The notes beneath the pieces were generated by a model. It searched no databases, had not been told where the DNA came from, and was given only the letters and a program-made list of their open reading frames with translations. This document shows, one piece after another, positions 8,981 through 17,771 of a stretch of DNA of 64,000 bases (positions within the stretch are counted from its first letter, which is position 1; every line of letters begins with the position of its first letter). The position numbers were made by a program, and so were the translations under genes. Source of the stretch: Alcanivoracaceae bacterium (GTDB taxonomy: Bacteria; Pseudomonadota; Gammaproteobacteria; Pseudomonadales; Alcanivoracaceae); the NCBI GenBank assembly GCA_029210325.1, contig JARGPU010000001.1, forward strand, positions 940,126 to 1,004,125, in the 5' to 3' direction.

Positions 8981-10017
8981 TCGTCACGTCCCACTGGAAC
9001 GCGAATCGCGCGGCCAAATAGCACCAGGCTGACCAGTAGCACCAGAGCAAAGAAGTTATGCGCCACAGCCATCAGCAGAGGCACTTTGAAAATAATGTTG
9101 CCAAGTCCCAGGCAGATTTGCCAGATCAGTAAGCCGCCAATAGCCAGAGCGAAGTTACGATAAAAGTGGCAGCGGGCGTTGCGCAGAATGCGAATAACCA
9201 GCGCACCGACCACCAGTAACACCACAAGCGCGCCGAAGCGGTGCATCACATGAATAGTTGTGCGGGCATCGTTAGCCAGTACGCCGAATTCATAGTCCGG
9301 TTTGTCGTGCTCATGACCCCAGAAAATAAATGCATCACTGAAGTTGATGTGATCCTGCCAGCCTTCCTCGCAGATCGGCAGTTCGGTGCAAACCACGGCA
9401 GCATAGTTAGCGGTGGTCCATCCTCCCAGAGCGATCTGTAAAATGACTACAGTGATGGCCGCAGCACTGAGGCCGCGCAGCGAGCGCACATCGCAGTCGT
9501 TAAGAAACTTTGGCCAGTTGTACAGTTTTGCTGCCAGCCAACAAAGCAGCGTCATGGTGGTAAAGCCGCCTAGCAAGTGCAGCATAACAATGGTGGGCTG
9601 TAGCCCCATGGTGACAGTTAATTTGCCCAGAATGCCCTGGCAAATAACGATGACCAGAAGCAGGTTGGGCAACCACAGAGGCTGATCGGCAGAGCGACGA
9701 TTGCGCCAGGCCAGTACAGTGATTATCAGAATTAACAGGCCGAGGGAGGAAGCAAAGTAGCGGTGCACCATTTCCGGCACTGTTTTGAACGCTTCCCGAT
9801 AAGTGCCTGGCTCTGCGGCATTGCGCTCATTGACATAGGAAATTGCCTTGCGCACATCAAGGTGGCCGTAACAGCCTGGCCAGTCCGGACAGCCGAGCCC
9901 GGCATCGGCGAGCCGGGTCCAGGCGCCAAGCATAATAACCACTGCGGTCATCGCAATGGTGACCAGAGTCAGGCGGCGTTGCCAGCGTAGAGCGGCGTTA
10001 GGAGCAGAATCTTGCAT
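8977..10017 (-). CDS. ctaA: heme A synthase
   Basis: 346 residues, CtaA/Cox15 family: oxidises the C8 methyl of heme O to a formyl group, yielding heme A for the aa3 oxidase encoded on the opposite strand. Eight hydrophobic segments are visible. Conserved features include the TRLADAGLGCPDWPGCYG loop with its Cys pair and heme-ligand His residues in VHR, LHL and MHR contexts. It is coupled to cyoE downstream and follows the SCO-like gene by 7 bp. Confidence 0.95.
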   Translation of the reverse strand: MQDSAPNAALRWQRRLTLVTIAMTAVVIMLGAWTRLADAGLGCPDWPGCYGHLDVRKAISYVNERNAAEPGTYREAFKTVPEMVHRYFASSLGLLILIITVLAWRNRRSADQPLWLPNLLLVIVICQGILGKLTVTMGLQPTIVMLHLLGGFTTMTLLCWLAAKLYNWPKFLNDCDVRSLRGLSAAAITVVILQIALGGWTTANYAAVVCTELPICEEGWQDHINFSDAFIFWGHEHDKPDYEFGVLANDARTTIHVMHRFGALVVLLVVGALVIRILRNARCHFYRNFALAIGGLLIWQICLGLGNIIFKVPLLMAVAHNFFALVLLVSLVLFGRAIRVPVGRDE

Positions 10018-10024
10018 GTCTGGG

Positions 10025-10636
10025 TTACCCGATCAGTGAGCCTTTGAGGGTGCGTTTCAGGTCGTGAAGAATTTTGTCAGACTCGAGAAGCACGTCCTGT
10101 ATGTCCTCGTGCGTGGGGTACCACATAAAAATCTGCCCATCCGGGGCGACCAGAAAAATATGATTAGTTGCCTCGCTGGCGCCACTCATAAATGGCAACA
10201 AGGCGTGGTTCACCGCATCAGCATCGGTCTGAACTTCAATCATCCCGGCGACATTGTCATCAAGAAAGCTGCGTAGCTCGTCGCTGGCATCGGCAGTGTG
10301 GGCCACCAGCCGGCGCACGCGTGGCGCATCCGAGCCAAGCCCCAGGCGTAATTGTTTGACTAGATAATAGAGGCCGTTTTTGCAAGCGGTGCCGCACTCG
10401 CCGGCGGCGATGTAAAGCAGTGTCCACTGGCCGTTCAGCTCACTTGACTGAAAGCGGCTGCCATCGGTGTGCAGTGGCTTTAAATCTTCAAACTGTACAT
10501 GTGGCAGGATGAGTGTGCCCTTGTTGGTTCGATCCAGATCTTCCAGATCAACAAACAGGTGCACAAACGCCATGGTCAGGGCGAAAGGTGCAATGATCAG
10601 CAGCATAATCAAAAGGTTTTTATTGCGCTGGGTCAT
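10025..10636 (-). CDS. SCO-like copper/thiol protein for oxidase assembly
   Basis: 203 residues: one N-terminal membrane anchor (about 9-28) and a periplasmic thioredoxin-like fold. The CxxxC pair lies in GECGTACKNGL, and a later NHIFLVAPDG segment provides the conserved His, matching SCO1/SenC copper chaperones that mature the CuA centre. Its ATG overlaps the SURF1 stop by 4 bp. The overall sequence is divergent, so it may be the oxidase-associated SCO paralogue rather than canonical Sco1. Confidence 0.78.
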   Translation of the reverse strand: MTQRNKNLLIMLLIIAPFALTMAFVHLFVDLEDLDRTNKGTLILPHVQFEDLKPLHTDGSRFQSSELNGQWTLLYIAAGECGTACKNGLYYLVKQLRLGLGSDAPRVRRLVAHTADASDELRSFLDDNVAGMIEVQTDADAVNHALLPFMSGASEATNHIFLVAPDGQIFMWYPTHEDIQDVLLESDKILHDLKRTLKGSLIG

Positions 10637-11382
10637 GAGCTTTTGTCCTGTATGTCACTTGTCTGTCGGCGGCGAAAACTGGCGAAGACAAAGAAAATAA
10701 ATGCAGCAGCTGCCATGGCAAACCACTGCACCGCATAACCATGGTGGCGCTCTGGTCCCATAACCGGGTCGTGCCACACCCGCGGCAGTTCGGCGCCGGC
10801 CTCAATGTCGCTGTGCTCGGCGACACGTATTTCAAAGGGCGCCAATTCTACTCCAAGAATTCCTGCCAGTGCGTCGATTTCGACTTTCTGCACTCGCAAC
10901 GGCCAGGACGGCGTTGACAGGTCGTCTTCGGCCAGGGTGAAAGTGCGTTCGCTGTACTGATAGGTGAACCCTTCGACGGTGACAGCGCCGTCAATGGCAG
11001 GGATGTCTGGCAGTACATTGCGGTCGGCGCCACGGCCGATCCAGCCCCGGTTGATCAGCACCCAGTGACCGGACTCGCTGTGCAAGGGAGTCAGTACATG
11101 GTATCCGGCCACCCGCTCAAGTACCCGGTTGTCGAGCAGCACAACCCGGCTGTTGTCAAAATGGCCGCGCACGCTAACCGGGTAGTTGGCCGGAGAGTCC
11201 AGTTCCAGTGCCTGAGGCAGGGTCATAGGTGCGCTGCTGCTACGTTCCGCCTGCTCCTGAATCCAGCGCGCCTTGGTGTCCGCCCGCTCCAGTTGCCAGA
11301 ACGCCAGCCGCAGACAAACCGCTACCACCAAAACGGTCGCCAGAGTGGCCGCAACTGATGGTTTGAAGGGGGGCAGAGCCAT
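10633..11382 (-). CDS. SURF1 family cytochrome oxidase assembly protein
   Basis: 249 residues with a membrane segment at each end (about 8-27 and 222-240) and a periplasmic middle carrying the family stretches FWQLERADTKARW, LLDNRV and HVLTPL...VLINRGWIGRG. SURF1 assists heme A insertion into subunit I of aa3 oxidase. It is first in the minus-strand assembly operon SURF1 - SCO-like - ctaA - cyoE. Confidence 0.93.
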   Translation of the reverse strand: MALPPFKPSVAATLATVLVVAVCLRLAFWQLERADTKARWIQEQAERSSSAPMTLPQALELDSPANYPVSVRGHFDNSRVVLLDNRVLERVAGYHVLTPLHSESGHWVLINRGWIGRGADRNVLPDIPAIDGAVTVEGFTYQYSERTFTLAEDDLSTPSWPLRVQKVEIDALAGILGVELAPFEIRVAEHSDIEAGAELPRVWHDPVMGPERHHGYAVQWFAMAAAAFIFFVFASFRRRQTSDIQDKSS

Positions 11383-11536
11383 TTTTTACCTCTGTCAGTA
11401 CCGTGCCTGGCGGATACAATCACCCGCTGACCACAGTGCCGGGCTAGAATGGGGCGGCATTCTAGCCGACTCGTGGGCAGAGTGCCTGCTGGACTGGCAT
11501 TTTGTCGGACGGTTAATCGACGCGGCGGAGGTAGTT

Positions 11537-11788
11537 ATGTTGTGGGTGAAGGTGCTGGCGCTGTTGTTGCTGGCGGCGGCCGTGGTGGCACTGTTCAGCG
11601 GCTTGAATTCAATGGTTCGCGGACAAAGTGCTGATGGACGTACGGTGCGCGCGCTGGCCTGGCGTGTGGGGCTGTCGCTGCTGGTGTTCCTGTTTCTGAT
11701 TCTATCCATGTATATGGGCTGGGTAGAACCACACGATGTGCGTTATAACGAGCGTTATGGGGTGCCGATTGAGGATGGCACCGAATGA
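11537..11788 (+). CDS. twin-transmembrane protein, DUF2909 type
   Basis: 83 residues from an ATG at 11537 preceded by GGAGG at good spacing; longer in-frame readings upstream run through the divergent promoter. Two membrane helices (about 4-24 and 41-62) are joined by a basic loop. Proteins of this type habitually sit between SURF1 and the cox structural genes in Pseudomonas-like oxidase clusters, which is the main reason for the call. It is divergent from SURF1 and 15 bp ahead of the next gene. Confidence 0.75.
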   Translation: MLWVKVLALLLLAAAVVALFSGLNSMVRGQSADGRTVRALAWRVGLSLLVFLFLILSMYMGWVEPHDVRYNERYGVPIEDGTE

Positions 11789-11803
11789 ACAGGGAGTTCA
11801 TAT

Positions 11804-12559
11804 ATGGCTGCAATTCGCTGGATTGTATTGGGGTTGGCACTAACCGGTAATGTGCTGGCGGACACTATCCGGGTGCGGGCGGACGTCTGGTATCCGGTTA
11901 ATGGTGATCCAGCGGCTGTCAGGCCCGGGTTTGGTATTGAAGCTCTCAGGCTCATTTGGGGCGAAGCTGGCCATCAGATTGACTATCAGCTGATGTCCTG
12001 GGGGCGAAGCCTGAGCGCTGTTCGTAGCGGAGCGGCAGACTGCGTTATCGGGGCTTACAAGCAAGATGCGCCCGACCTGCGTTTCCCGGCGCAAATGTTG
12101 GGGCAGGATGGCGTCGGGGTGTACGTTCGAGCGCCCGATGATTGGCGCTACACCGGTACCGAGTCTCTCGCAGGTCGTACGGTTGGTGCGATCGCAGACT
12201 ATAGCTACGGCAAAAGTCTGGATGATTGGCTGGCGGACGCGACTAATGCCGATCGTATTGAAATCGCCTACGGTGTCGACGCGTTAGAAGGCAATATCCG
12301 CAAGCTGCTGGCGGGTCGGGTGGACGTTCTGTTCGAATCGCCCATGGTGATGGCCAGCTCTCTAGGTACTCTGGATCTGGAGCCCTTTGTTCGCCTCGCC
12401 GGCGAGGGCAAGCCAGAGACTCCGTTCTATATTGCCTGTTCGGCGACCAGCTCCGAGGTGCCGCAGTGGCTGGAGCAGTTTGATGGAGGCATGCAGAGCC
12501 TGCGTGAAAGCGGTCAATGGCGCAGGCTTCTGGCTGACTATGGCCTGAGCGAGGATTGA
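11804..12559 (+). CDS. periplasmic substrate-binding-like protein (SBP_bac_3)
   Basis: 251 residues with a signal peptide (about 1-19, cleavage near VLA-DT). The mature region resembles the family 3 extracellular solute-binding fold: early RVRADVWYPVNG, a FGIEALRLI helix, and the AGRTVGAIADYSYG domain-crossing segment. No transporter permease is adjacent, so it may be an orphan binding or sensor protein, as many short SBP_bac_3 proteins in this group are. It follows the DUF2909 gene by 15 bp. Confidence 0.75.
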   Translation: MAAIRWIVLGLALTGNVLADTIRVRADVWYPVNGDPAAVRPGFGIEALRLIWGEAGHQIDYQLMSWGRSLSAVRSGAADCVIGAYKQDAPDLRFPAQMLGQDGVGVYVRAPDDWRYTGTESLAGRTVGAIADYSYGKSLDDWLADATNADRIEIAYGVDALEGNIRKLLAGRVDVLFESPMVMASSLGTLDLEPFVRLAGEGKPETPFYIACSATSSEVPQWLEQFDGGMQSLRESGQWRRLLADYGLSED

Positions 12560-12580
12560 CCGCTTGAGCTCTGGGCGGGT

Positions 12581-12919
12581 CTAGCTGTTTCCGCCCTTGG
12601 GTGGCGGGTTGAAGGACATGGGGAAGGCGGTGACATTGCTGCCGCTGGCGTCGGTCACCTTGGCAACGCCCTCCTTCTCTACCTCGTCAATGCGGATAAT
12701 GGCCTGCATGGGTATAAAGGAGCGCTGTACCCCGGCGAATTCGCTCTTCAAGCGCTCTTCTGAGGGGTCCACCACCACTTGGGCGCGCTCGCCAAACAAA
12801 AATTCTTCAACCTCGATAAAGCCGTACAGATCGCTTTGATAAATGCTGGATACGTAGATCTCGTAGATCTTTCCTTGATTGAGAAAGATAACCCGGTATA
12901 TCTGGCGATTGGCTGACAT
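12581..12919 (-). CDS. DUF1820 family protein
   Basis: 112-residue soluble protein with the conserved opening IYRVIFLNQGKIYEIY and the later VVDPSEERLKSEFAGVQRSFIPM stretch that define DUF1820. No molecular function is known. It is convergent with the preceding + gene and separated from coxB by the intergenic region. Confidence 0.88.
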   Translation of the reverse strand: MSANRQIYRVIFLNQGKIYEIYVSSIYQSDLYGFIEVEEFLFGERAQVVVDPSEERLKSEFAGVQRSFIPMQAIIRIDEVEKEGVAKVTDASGSNVTAFPMSFNPPPKGGNS

Positions 12920-13323
12920 GATCTGAATGACCTTTATATCCGGCTGAAGCTAAGGGCGCGGAAGAATAGCACAAACCGTTTGCCCTGCATCTGGCCGAAT
13001 GAAGTGACCGAAATAGGCAGGAAAGACACCATCAATCGTCTGGACTTTGCCGGATTGAGTCACTAAAGTTAGCGCCCGATGTGCAGGGTGGGGCGAAATG
13101 CCGCACCCGGAAAGGGAAACTTTTGAAATTTCGATCGCAACTGATTGATTCTTCGACCTTTCCGGTCACCGAAGACAAGGGTCATCCCCTGACTCGTTCT
13201 CGGTGTGTAAAGGACCGGGCAACAGCCGTCCTGCGCCAATCCTGAAACCGCTTTCCATGGCCTTGCGGCCGTCAACATCGTGCGTCCCTAACCGGCGCCG
13301 GGGAAAACAGGGAGCCTAAAAGC
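12920..13323. promoter_or_regulatory. 404-bp leader/promoter region of cox operon
   Basis: No gene was found here. The stretch lies between the divergent DUF1820 and coxB genes and must hold their promoters. I could not assign convincing -35/-10 boxes. A ribosome site (cagggag) lies 9 nt before the coxB ATG at 13324. The unusually long leader may carry regulation. Confidence 0.4.
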
Positions 13324-14526
13324 ATGCAGTCAACACTGTTCCGTCGCGTGACCGCCGCGCTGACATTGCTGCTGGTCAGTGGTGTAAGTGTCGCCAGCGA
13401 CTGGACCGAACGGTCCAACGTCAACCTCCGTCCCGGGGTCACCGACATCAGTCAGGACGTCTTCGGTCTGCACGTTGCAATCCTTTGGGTTGTCTCGGTG
13501 ATCGGTCTGGCCGTATTCGGTCTGATCATGTACTCCGCCGTGGCCCACCGCCGCAGCAAGCGGCCACAGGCTTCCACCTTCCACGAGCACGTCGGCGTGG
13601 AAATTGCCTGGACTGTTATTCCATTCATCATCCTGATCTTTATGGCGATCCCGGCTACCCGGGTATTGATTGCCATGGATGACAGCGCCGAGTCGGAGTT
13701 GACCATCAAGGTCACTGGCTATCGCTGGAACTGGAGCTACGAGTACCTGACCTATCAGGACGATAACGACGTTGGCGTGTTCTTTTTCTCCAACCTGAAG
13801 ACTCCGGCTGAGCAATACCACACGCCAGTACTGAAGGATGGTCTGTTCCCCTATGGCACCGCTGCCGACCGTTTTGGCGCCGAGCCGCAGGAAAAGGATC
13901 ACGACTATATGCTGGCGGTAGACAAGCCCCTGATTCTGCCGGCTGGCGTCAAGGTACGCTTTCTGGTCACTGCGGATGATGTGATTCACTCCTTCTTTAT
14001 GCCTGACTTTGCTATCAAGAAGGACGCCATCCCCGGTTTCGTCAACGAAGCCTGGACCGTGGTGCCGGAAGATGCCACTGGCATTTACTACGGTCAGTGT
14101 GCCGAGCTGTGTGGTAAGAACCACGCCTTCATGCCGATTGAAGTGCACGTCGTAGCGAAGGAAGAGTTCGACACTTGGCTTGCGGAAGAGAAAGAGAAAG
14201 CTGCCAGTGGTCCAGACCTGACTCCGTTCTCCAATCTGGAAGCGGCCATGACGCTGGGTAAGGAGAAATACAATGCTGCCTGTGTGCTTTGTCATGGCGC
14301 AGAGGGCCAGGGTGGTATCGGTCTGCCGTTTGCCGGCACTGCACTGATGAACGATTCGGCGCGCATCCAGGAAAACATTGATGTGCTCATTAAAGGTCGG
14401 AACGCCATGCCGTCGTTTGCTGCCCAGCTAACGCCGCGTGATATTGCCGCCGTGATCACTTACCAGCGCAATGCGTTCGGTAACGAAACCGGCGATCTGA
14501 TTCAACCCGCCGACGTCGCGAAGTAA
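13324..14526 (+). CDS. coxB: cytochrome c oxidase subunit II with fused cytochrome c
   Basis: 400 residues. Signal peptide (about 1-24), two membrane helices (about 46-68 and 92-114), then the periplasmic CuA cupredoxin domain with the copper site CAELCGKNHAFM. A C-terminal class I cytochrome c domain (about 310-390) carries heme motif CVLCH and a later MPSF methionine ligand. The caa3-like fusion delivers electrons from cytochrome c to CuA. It is first gene of coxB-coxA-ctaG-coxC, with 14 bp before coxA. Confidence 0.97.
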   Translation: MQSTLFRRVTAALTLLLVSGVSVASDWTERSNVNLRPGVTDISQDVFGLHVAILWVVSVIGLAVFGLIMYSAVAHRRSKRPQASTFHEHVGVEIAWTVIPFIILIFMAIPATRVLIAMDDSAESELTIKVTGYRWNWSYEYLTYQDDNDVGVFFFSNLKTPAEQYHTPVLKDGLFPYGTAADRFGAEPQEKDHDYMLAVDKPLILPAGVKVRFLVTADDVIHSFFMPDFAIKKDAIPGFVNEAWTVVPEDATGIYYGQCAELCGKNHAFMPIEVHVVAKEEFDTWLAEEKEKAASGPDLTPFSNLEAAMTLGKEKYNAACVLCHGAEGQGGIGLPFAGTALMNDSARIQENIDVLIKGRNAMPSFAAQLTPRDIAAVITYQRNAFGNETGDLIQPADVAK

Positions 14527-14540
14527 GGGAGGGGAGCCTA

Positions 14541-16148
14541 ATGACTGCCGTAGCAGCACATCACGATCATCATGATGATCACCACCACGCCCCGCATGGC
14601 CTGAAGCGTTGGCTGTTCTCCACCAACCATAAGGACATCGGTACTCTGTACCTGTGGTTCAGCTTTGCCATGTTTATGGTTGGCGGATTTATGGCGTTGG
14701 TTATTCGCGCCGAGCTGATGTACCCGGGTATGCAGGTTGTTGATCCCGAGTTCTTTAACCAGATGACCACCGTGCATGGTTTGATAATGGTATTCGGCGC
14801 AGTAATGCCGGCTACCGTTGGCCTTGCCAACTGGATGATTCCGCTGATGATCGGCGCGCCGGATATGGCGTTGCCGCGGATGAACAACTGGTCGTTCTGG
14901 ATTCTGCCGTTCGCTTTCACCATTCTGATTGGCTCGGTGCTGATGAGTGCCTTTGGTGAAGGCAATCCGAGCGCGCCGAACTTCGGCTGGACTTTCTATG
15001 CTCCGCTGTCCACCAAGTATGGTCCGGCATCTACCGATCTGTTCATTCTGTCGGTTCATATGATGGGTATTTCATCCATCATGGGCGCCATCAACGTCAT
15101 CGTTACCGTGCTCAACATGCGAGCGCCGGGCATGACCATGATGAAGATGCCGCTGTTTGTCTGGGCCTGGTTGATTACTGCGTTCCTGCTGGTTGCGGTA
15201 ATGCCGGTTCTGGCCGGTGCGGTAACCATGATGCTGACCGACCGTCATTTTGGCACCAGCTTCTTCGATGCCGCCGGTGGCGGTGACCCGGTACTGTTCC
15301 AGCATATTTTCTGGTTCTTCGGTCACCCCGAGGTTTACATCATGATTCTGCCGAGCTTTGGTATTGTTTCGGCGATCATTCCGGCATTTGCTCGCAAGCC
15401 GCTGTTCGGTTATGCCTCCATGGTTTACGCCACTGCCTCGATTGCGCTGCTGTCGTTCGTGGTATGGGCACACCATATGTTCACCGTGGGCATGCCGCTG
15501 GCCGGCACCCTGTTCTTTATGTACATGACCATGCTGATCTCGGTTCCCACCGGGGTGAAAGTGTTCAACTGGGTGGCCACCATGTGGCGCGGTTCGTTGA
15601 CCTTTGAACTGCCGATGAAGTGGGCGCTGGCCTTTGTGGTGCTGTTTACCTGTGGCGGTCTGTCCGGTCTGATGCTGGCGCTGACGCCAGTGGACTTCCA
15701 GTACCACGATACCTACTTCGTAGTGGCGCACTTCCACTATGTACTGGTATCCGGTGCCATCTTCTCGATCTTTGCTGCGGCCTATTACTGGTTGCCCAAG
15801 TGGTCGGGCGTGATGCCGAATACCTTCCTTGGCGAGCTGCATTTCTGGAATAGCTTGCTGTCCGTGAACCTGCTGTTCTTCCCGATGCACTTTGTCGGCC
15901 TGGCCGGTATGCCGCGTCGTTATGCGGACTACGCGCTGCAGTTTGCGGATTACAACTGGTGGATTTCCGTCGGTGCTTTCTGGTTCGGTATTTCCCAGCT
16001 GCTGTTCGTTGCCGTGTGCGTTCTGTGCGCGATGAAGAAGGGCAAAAAGGCGGAAGCCGCACCCTGGGATGGCGCTGAAGGTCTGGAATGGACCGTGCCT
16101 TCACCAGCACCGTTCCATACCTTTGATACTCCGCCGGTTATCAAGTAA
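14541..16148 (+). CDS. coxA: cytochrome c oxidase subunit I (aa3 type)
   Basis: 535 residues, heme-copper oxidase catalytic subunit with twelve membrane helices. The low-spin heme ligand His is in MTTVHGLIMVF; the CuB site appears as WFFGHPEVYI, with the cross-linked His-Tyr pair, and the later VWAHHMFTVG; heme a3/a ligands lie in VAHFHYVLV. It reduces O2 and pumps protons. The N-terminus has an unusually His-rich run (eleven of residues 6-19 are His or Asp). Confidence 0.98.
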   Translation: MTAVAAHHDHHDDHHHAPHGLKRWLFSTNHKDIGTLYLWFSFAMFMVGGFMALVIRAELMYPGMQVVDPEFFNQMTTVHGLIMVFGAVMPATVGLANWMIPLMIGAPDMALPRMNNWSFWILPFAFTILIGSVLMSAFGEGNPSAPNFGWTFYAPLSTKYGPASTDLFILSVHMMGISSIMGAINVIVTVLNMRAPGMTMMKMPLFVWAWLITAFLLVAVMPVLAGAVTMMLTDRHFGTSFFDAAGGGDPVLFQHIFWFFGHPEVYIMILPSFGIVSAIIPAFARKPLFGYASMVYATASIALLSFVVWAHHMFTVGMPLAGTLFFMYMTMLISVPTGVKVFNWVATMWRGSLTFELPMKWALAFVVLFTCGGLSGLMLALTPVDFQYHDTYFVVAHFHYVLVSGAIFSIFAAAYYWLPKWSGVMPNTFLGELHFWNSLLSVNLLFFPMHFVGLAGMPRRYADYALQFADYNWWISVGAFWFGISQLLFVAVCVLCAMKKGKKAEAAPWDGAEGLEWTVPSPAPFHTFDTPPVIK

Positions 16149-16175
16149 TCGTCAGACATCAGACAGGAGCGCACC

Positions 16176-16745
16176 ATGAGCGAACTGAACGATCTGGAAC
16201 AACGTAACAACCGTGTCCTGCGCAAGCTGGTCATTGGTAGTGTGCTGATGTTCGGTTTCGCTTTCGCCATGGTGCCGCTCTATGACGTGTTGTGCGATAT
16301 CACCGGTTTGAATGGCAAGACCAGTGACACTGCTGCCAGCGGTGAAGTGCAAATGGATGAGGACCGTCTGGTGACGGTGCAGTTCGTGACCACTTCCAGT
16401 GGCGGGATGGTTTGGGATTTTAATCCGCAAGTGCGCAGCGTTAAGGTTCATCCGGGCGAAATTACCCAGGTGAATTTTCAGGTAAAAAACCCTGCTGATC
16501 ACACCATTATTGGTCAGGCGATTCCTTCCGTATCGCCGGGCTTGGCAGCTCCCCATCTGCTCAAAACCCAGTGTTTCTGTTTTGATAATCAGACCCTGCT
16601 GGCCGGTGGCGAAGCAGATATGCCGATGATTTTTTATCTTGATCCGGCTTTGCCAAAACACATCAACACCATCACGCTGTCCTACGCCATGTTCGACGTA
16701 ACCGAGCGCGTGACGGGGAATAAAGACAAGCTGGCGGCCCGATAA
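16176..16745 (+). CDS. ctaG: cytochrome c oxidase assembly protein CtaG/Cox11
   Basis: 189 residues: one N-terminal membrane anchor (about 17-38) and a periplasmic beta domain with the Cu(I)-binding CFCF motif in KTQCFCFDNQ. The family opening PLYDVLCDITGLNG is present. It inserts CuB into subunit I. It is located between coxA and coxC with a ribosome site acaggag. Confidence 0.97.
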   Translation: MSELNDLEQRNNRVLRKLVIGSVLMFGFAFAMVPLYDVLCDITGLNGKTSDTAASGEVQMDEDRLVTVQFVTTSSGGMVWDFNPQVRSVKVHPGEITQVNFQVKNPADHTIIGQAIPSVSPGLAAPHLLKTQCFCFDNQTLLAGGEADMPMIFYLDPALPKHINTITLSYAMFDVTERVTGNKDKLAAR

Positions 16746-16775
16746 GGTCGTTAGTCAGACAGGAGAGACAAACTC

Positions 16776-17675
16776 ATGGCGGAAAACAGCAGCAAATATT
16801 ATGTGCCAGAAAGTAGCCCTTGGCCGCTATTCGGTTCCATTGGTCTGTTTCTGATCGCGATTGGTGCGGCCAACTTTATTCAGCAGAGCACCCAGTTCGG
16901 CCAGAACACGCTGCGCGCTGACGGTACCTGGGGCCAGTACGTGCTGATGGCCGGTGTGCTGTGGATGATCGCAACCATGTTCTTCTGGTGGCGTGACACC
17001 ATCAAGGAATCCTTGACCGGCTTGCATAACGAGCAGCTCAGCGGCTCCTATCGCCAGGGCATGATCTGGTTCATTTTCTCCGAAGTGATGTTCTTTGGTG
17101 CCCTGTTCGGCGCATTGTTCTATGCACGCTGGCTGATTATTCCGTGGCTTGGCGGCGCCGGTAATAACGCCATGACCCACGAGCTGCTTTGGCCCGGATT
17201 TCAGGCCATGTGGCCGCTGACCACCACTCCGGATGGCCGCACCACACAGGTGATGGGCGCTTGGGGCCTGCCAGCGATCAACACCGCGATCCTGATTGTC
17301 AGCTCCATTACCTTGACCATTGCTCACCACGCACTGATTGTTGGTGAGCGTGGCCGACTGATCCTGTTTCAAGGCATCACCATTCTGCTTGGCCTTTTCT
17401 TCCTGAGTCTGCAGGTTTACGAGTATTACCATGCTTATCACGAGCTGGGTCTTACTCTGGAAGCAGGTATCTACGGCAGCTTGTTCTTCTTCCTCACCGG
17501 TTTTCACGGTATCCACGTCAGCATGGGTACTCTGATGTTGATAGTGTGCTTCTTCCGTATTCTGAAAGGGCACTTCACCAAGGAAAACCACTTTGTCTAT
17601 GAAGCGTCAGCCTGGTACTGGCACTTTGTTGATGTGGTTTGGCTATTCCTTTTCGTGGTGGTCTACTGGCTGTAA
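16776..17675 (+). CDS. coxC: cytochrome c oxidase subunit III
   Basis: 299 residues with seven membrane helices. The family stretches FIFSEVMFFGALFGA, ITLTIAHHA, FFLTGFHGIHV and the terminal YWHFVDVVWLFLF are present. Subunit III stabilises the oxidase and its proton uptake. It is last gene of the + operon and is followed 12 bp later by a strong hairpin terminator. Confidence 0.98.
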   Translation: MAENSSKYYVPESSPWPLFGSIGLFLIAIGAANFIQQSTQFGQNTLRADGTWGQYVLMAGVLWMIATMFFWWRDTIKESLTGLHNEQLSGSYRQGMIWFIFSEVMFFGALFGALFYARWLIIPWLGGAGNNAMTHELLWPGFQAMWPLTTTPDGRTTQVMGAWGLPAINTAILIVSSITLTIAHHALIVGERGRLILFQGITILLGLFFLSLQVYEYYHAYHELGLTLEAGIYGSLFFFLTGFHGIHVSMGTLMLIVCFFRILKGHFTKENHFVYEASAWYWHFVDVVWLFLFVVVYWL

Positions 17676-17687
17676 GACGCCGGATCA

Positions 17688-17718
17688 AAAAAAGGGGCGA
17701 TTTTATCGCCCCTTTTTT
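17688..17718. terminator. bidirectional intrinsic terminator coxC/rapA
   Basis: A 13-bp stem (aaaaaaggggcga / tcgcccctttttt) with a 5-nt loop, A-tract on one side and T-tract on the other, sits between convergent coxC and rapA and can serve both. Confidence 0.9.
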
Positions 17719-17771
17719 ATTGTTCACCTATCAAGCCCGCAGTTTCCCAGACGAAGAAAAATACCCGTTAG

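Noticed and set aside
13330-14295. 321-codon minus-strand frame opposite coxB
   Set aside because: coxB has unmistakable CuA and heme motifs; the opposite frame is a composition effect. Similar antisense frames oppose coxA (15072-15890) and araC (34883-35836).
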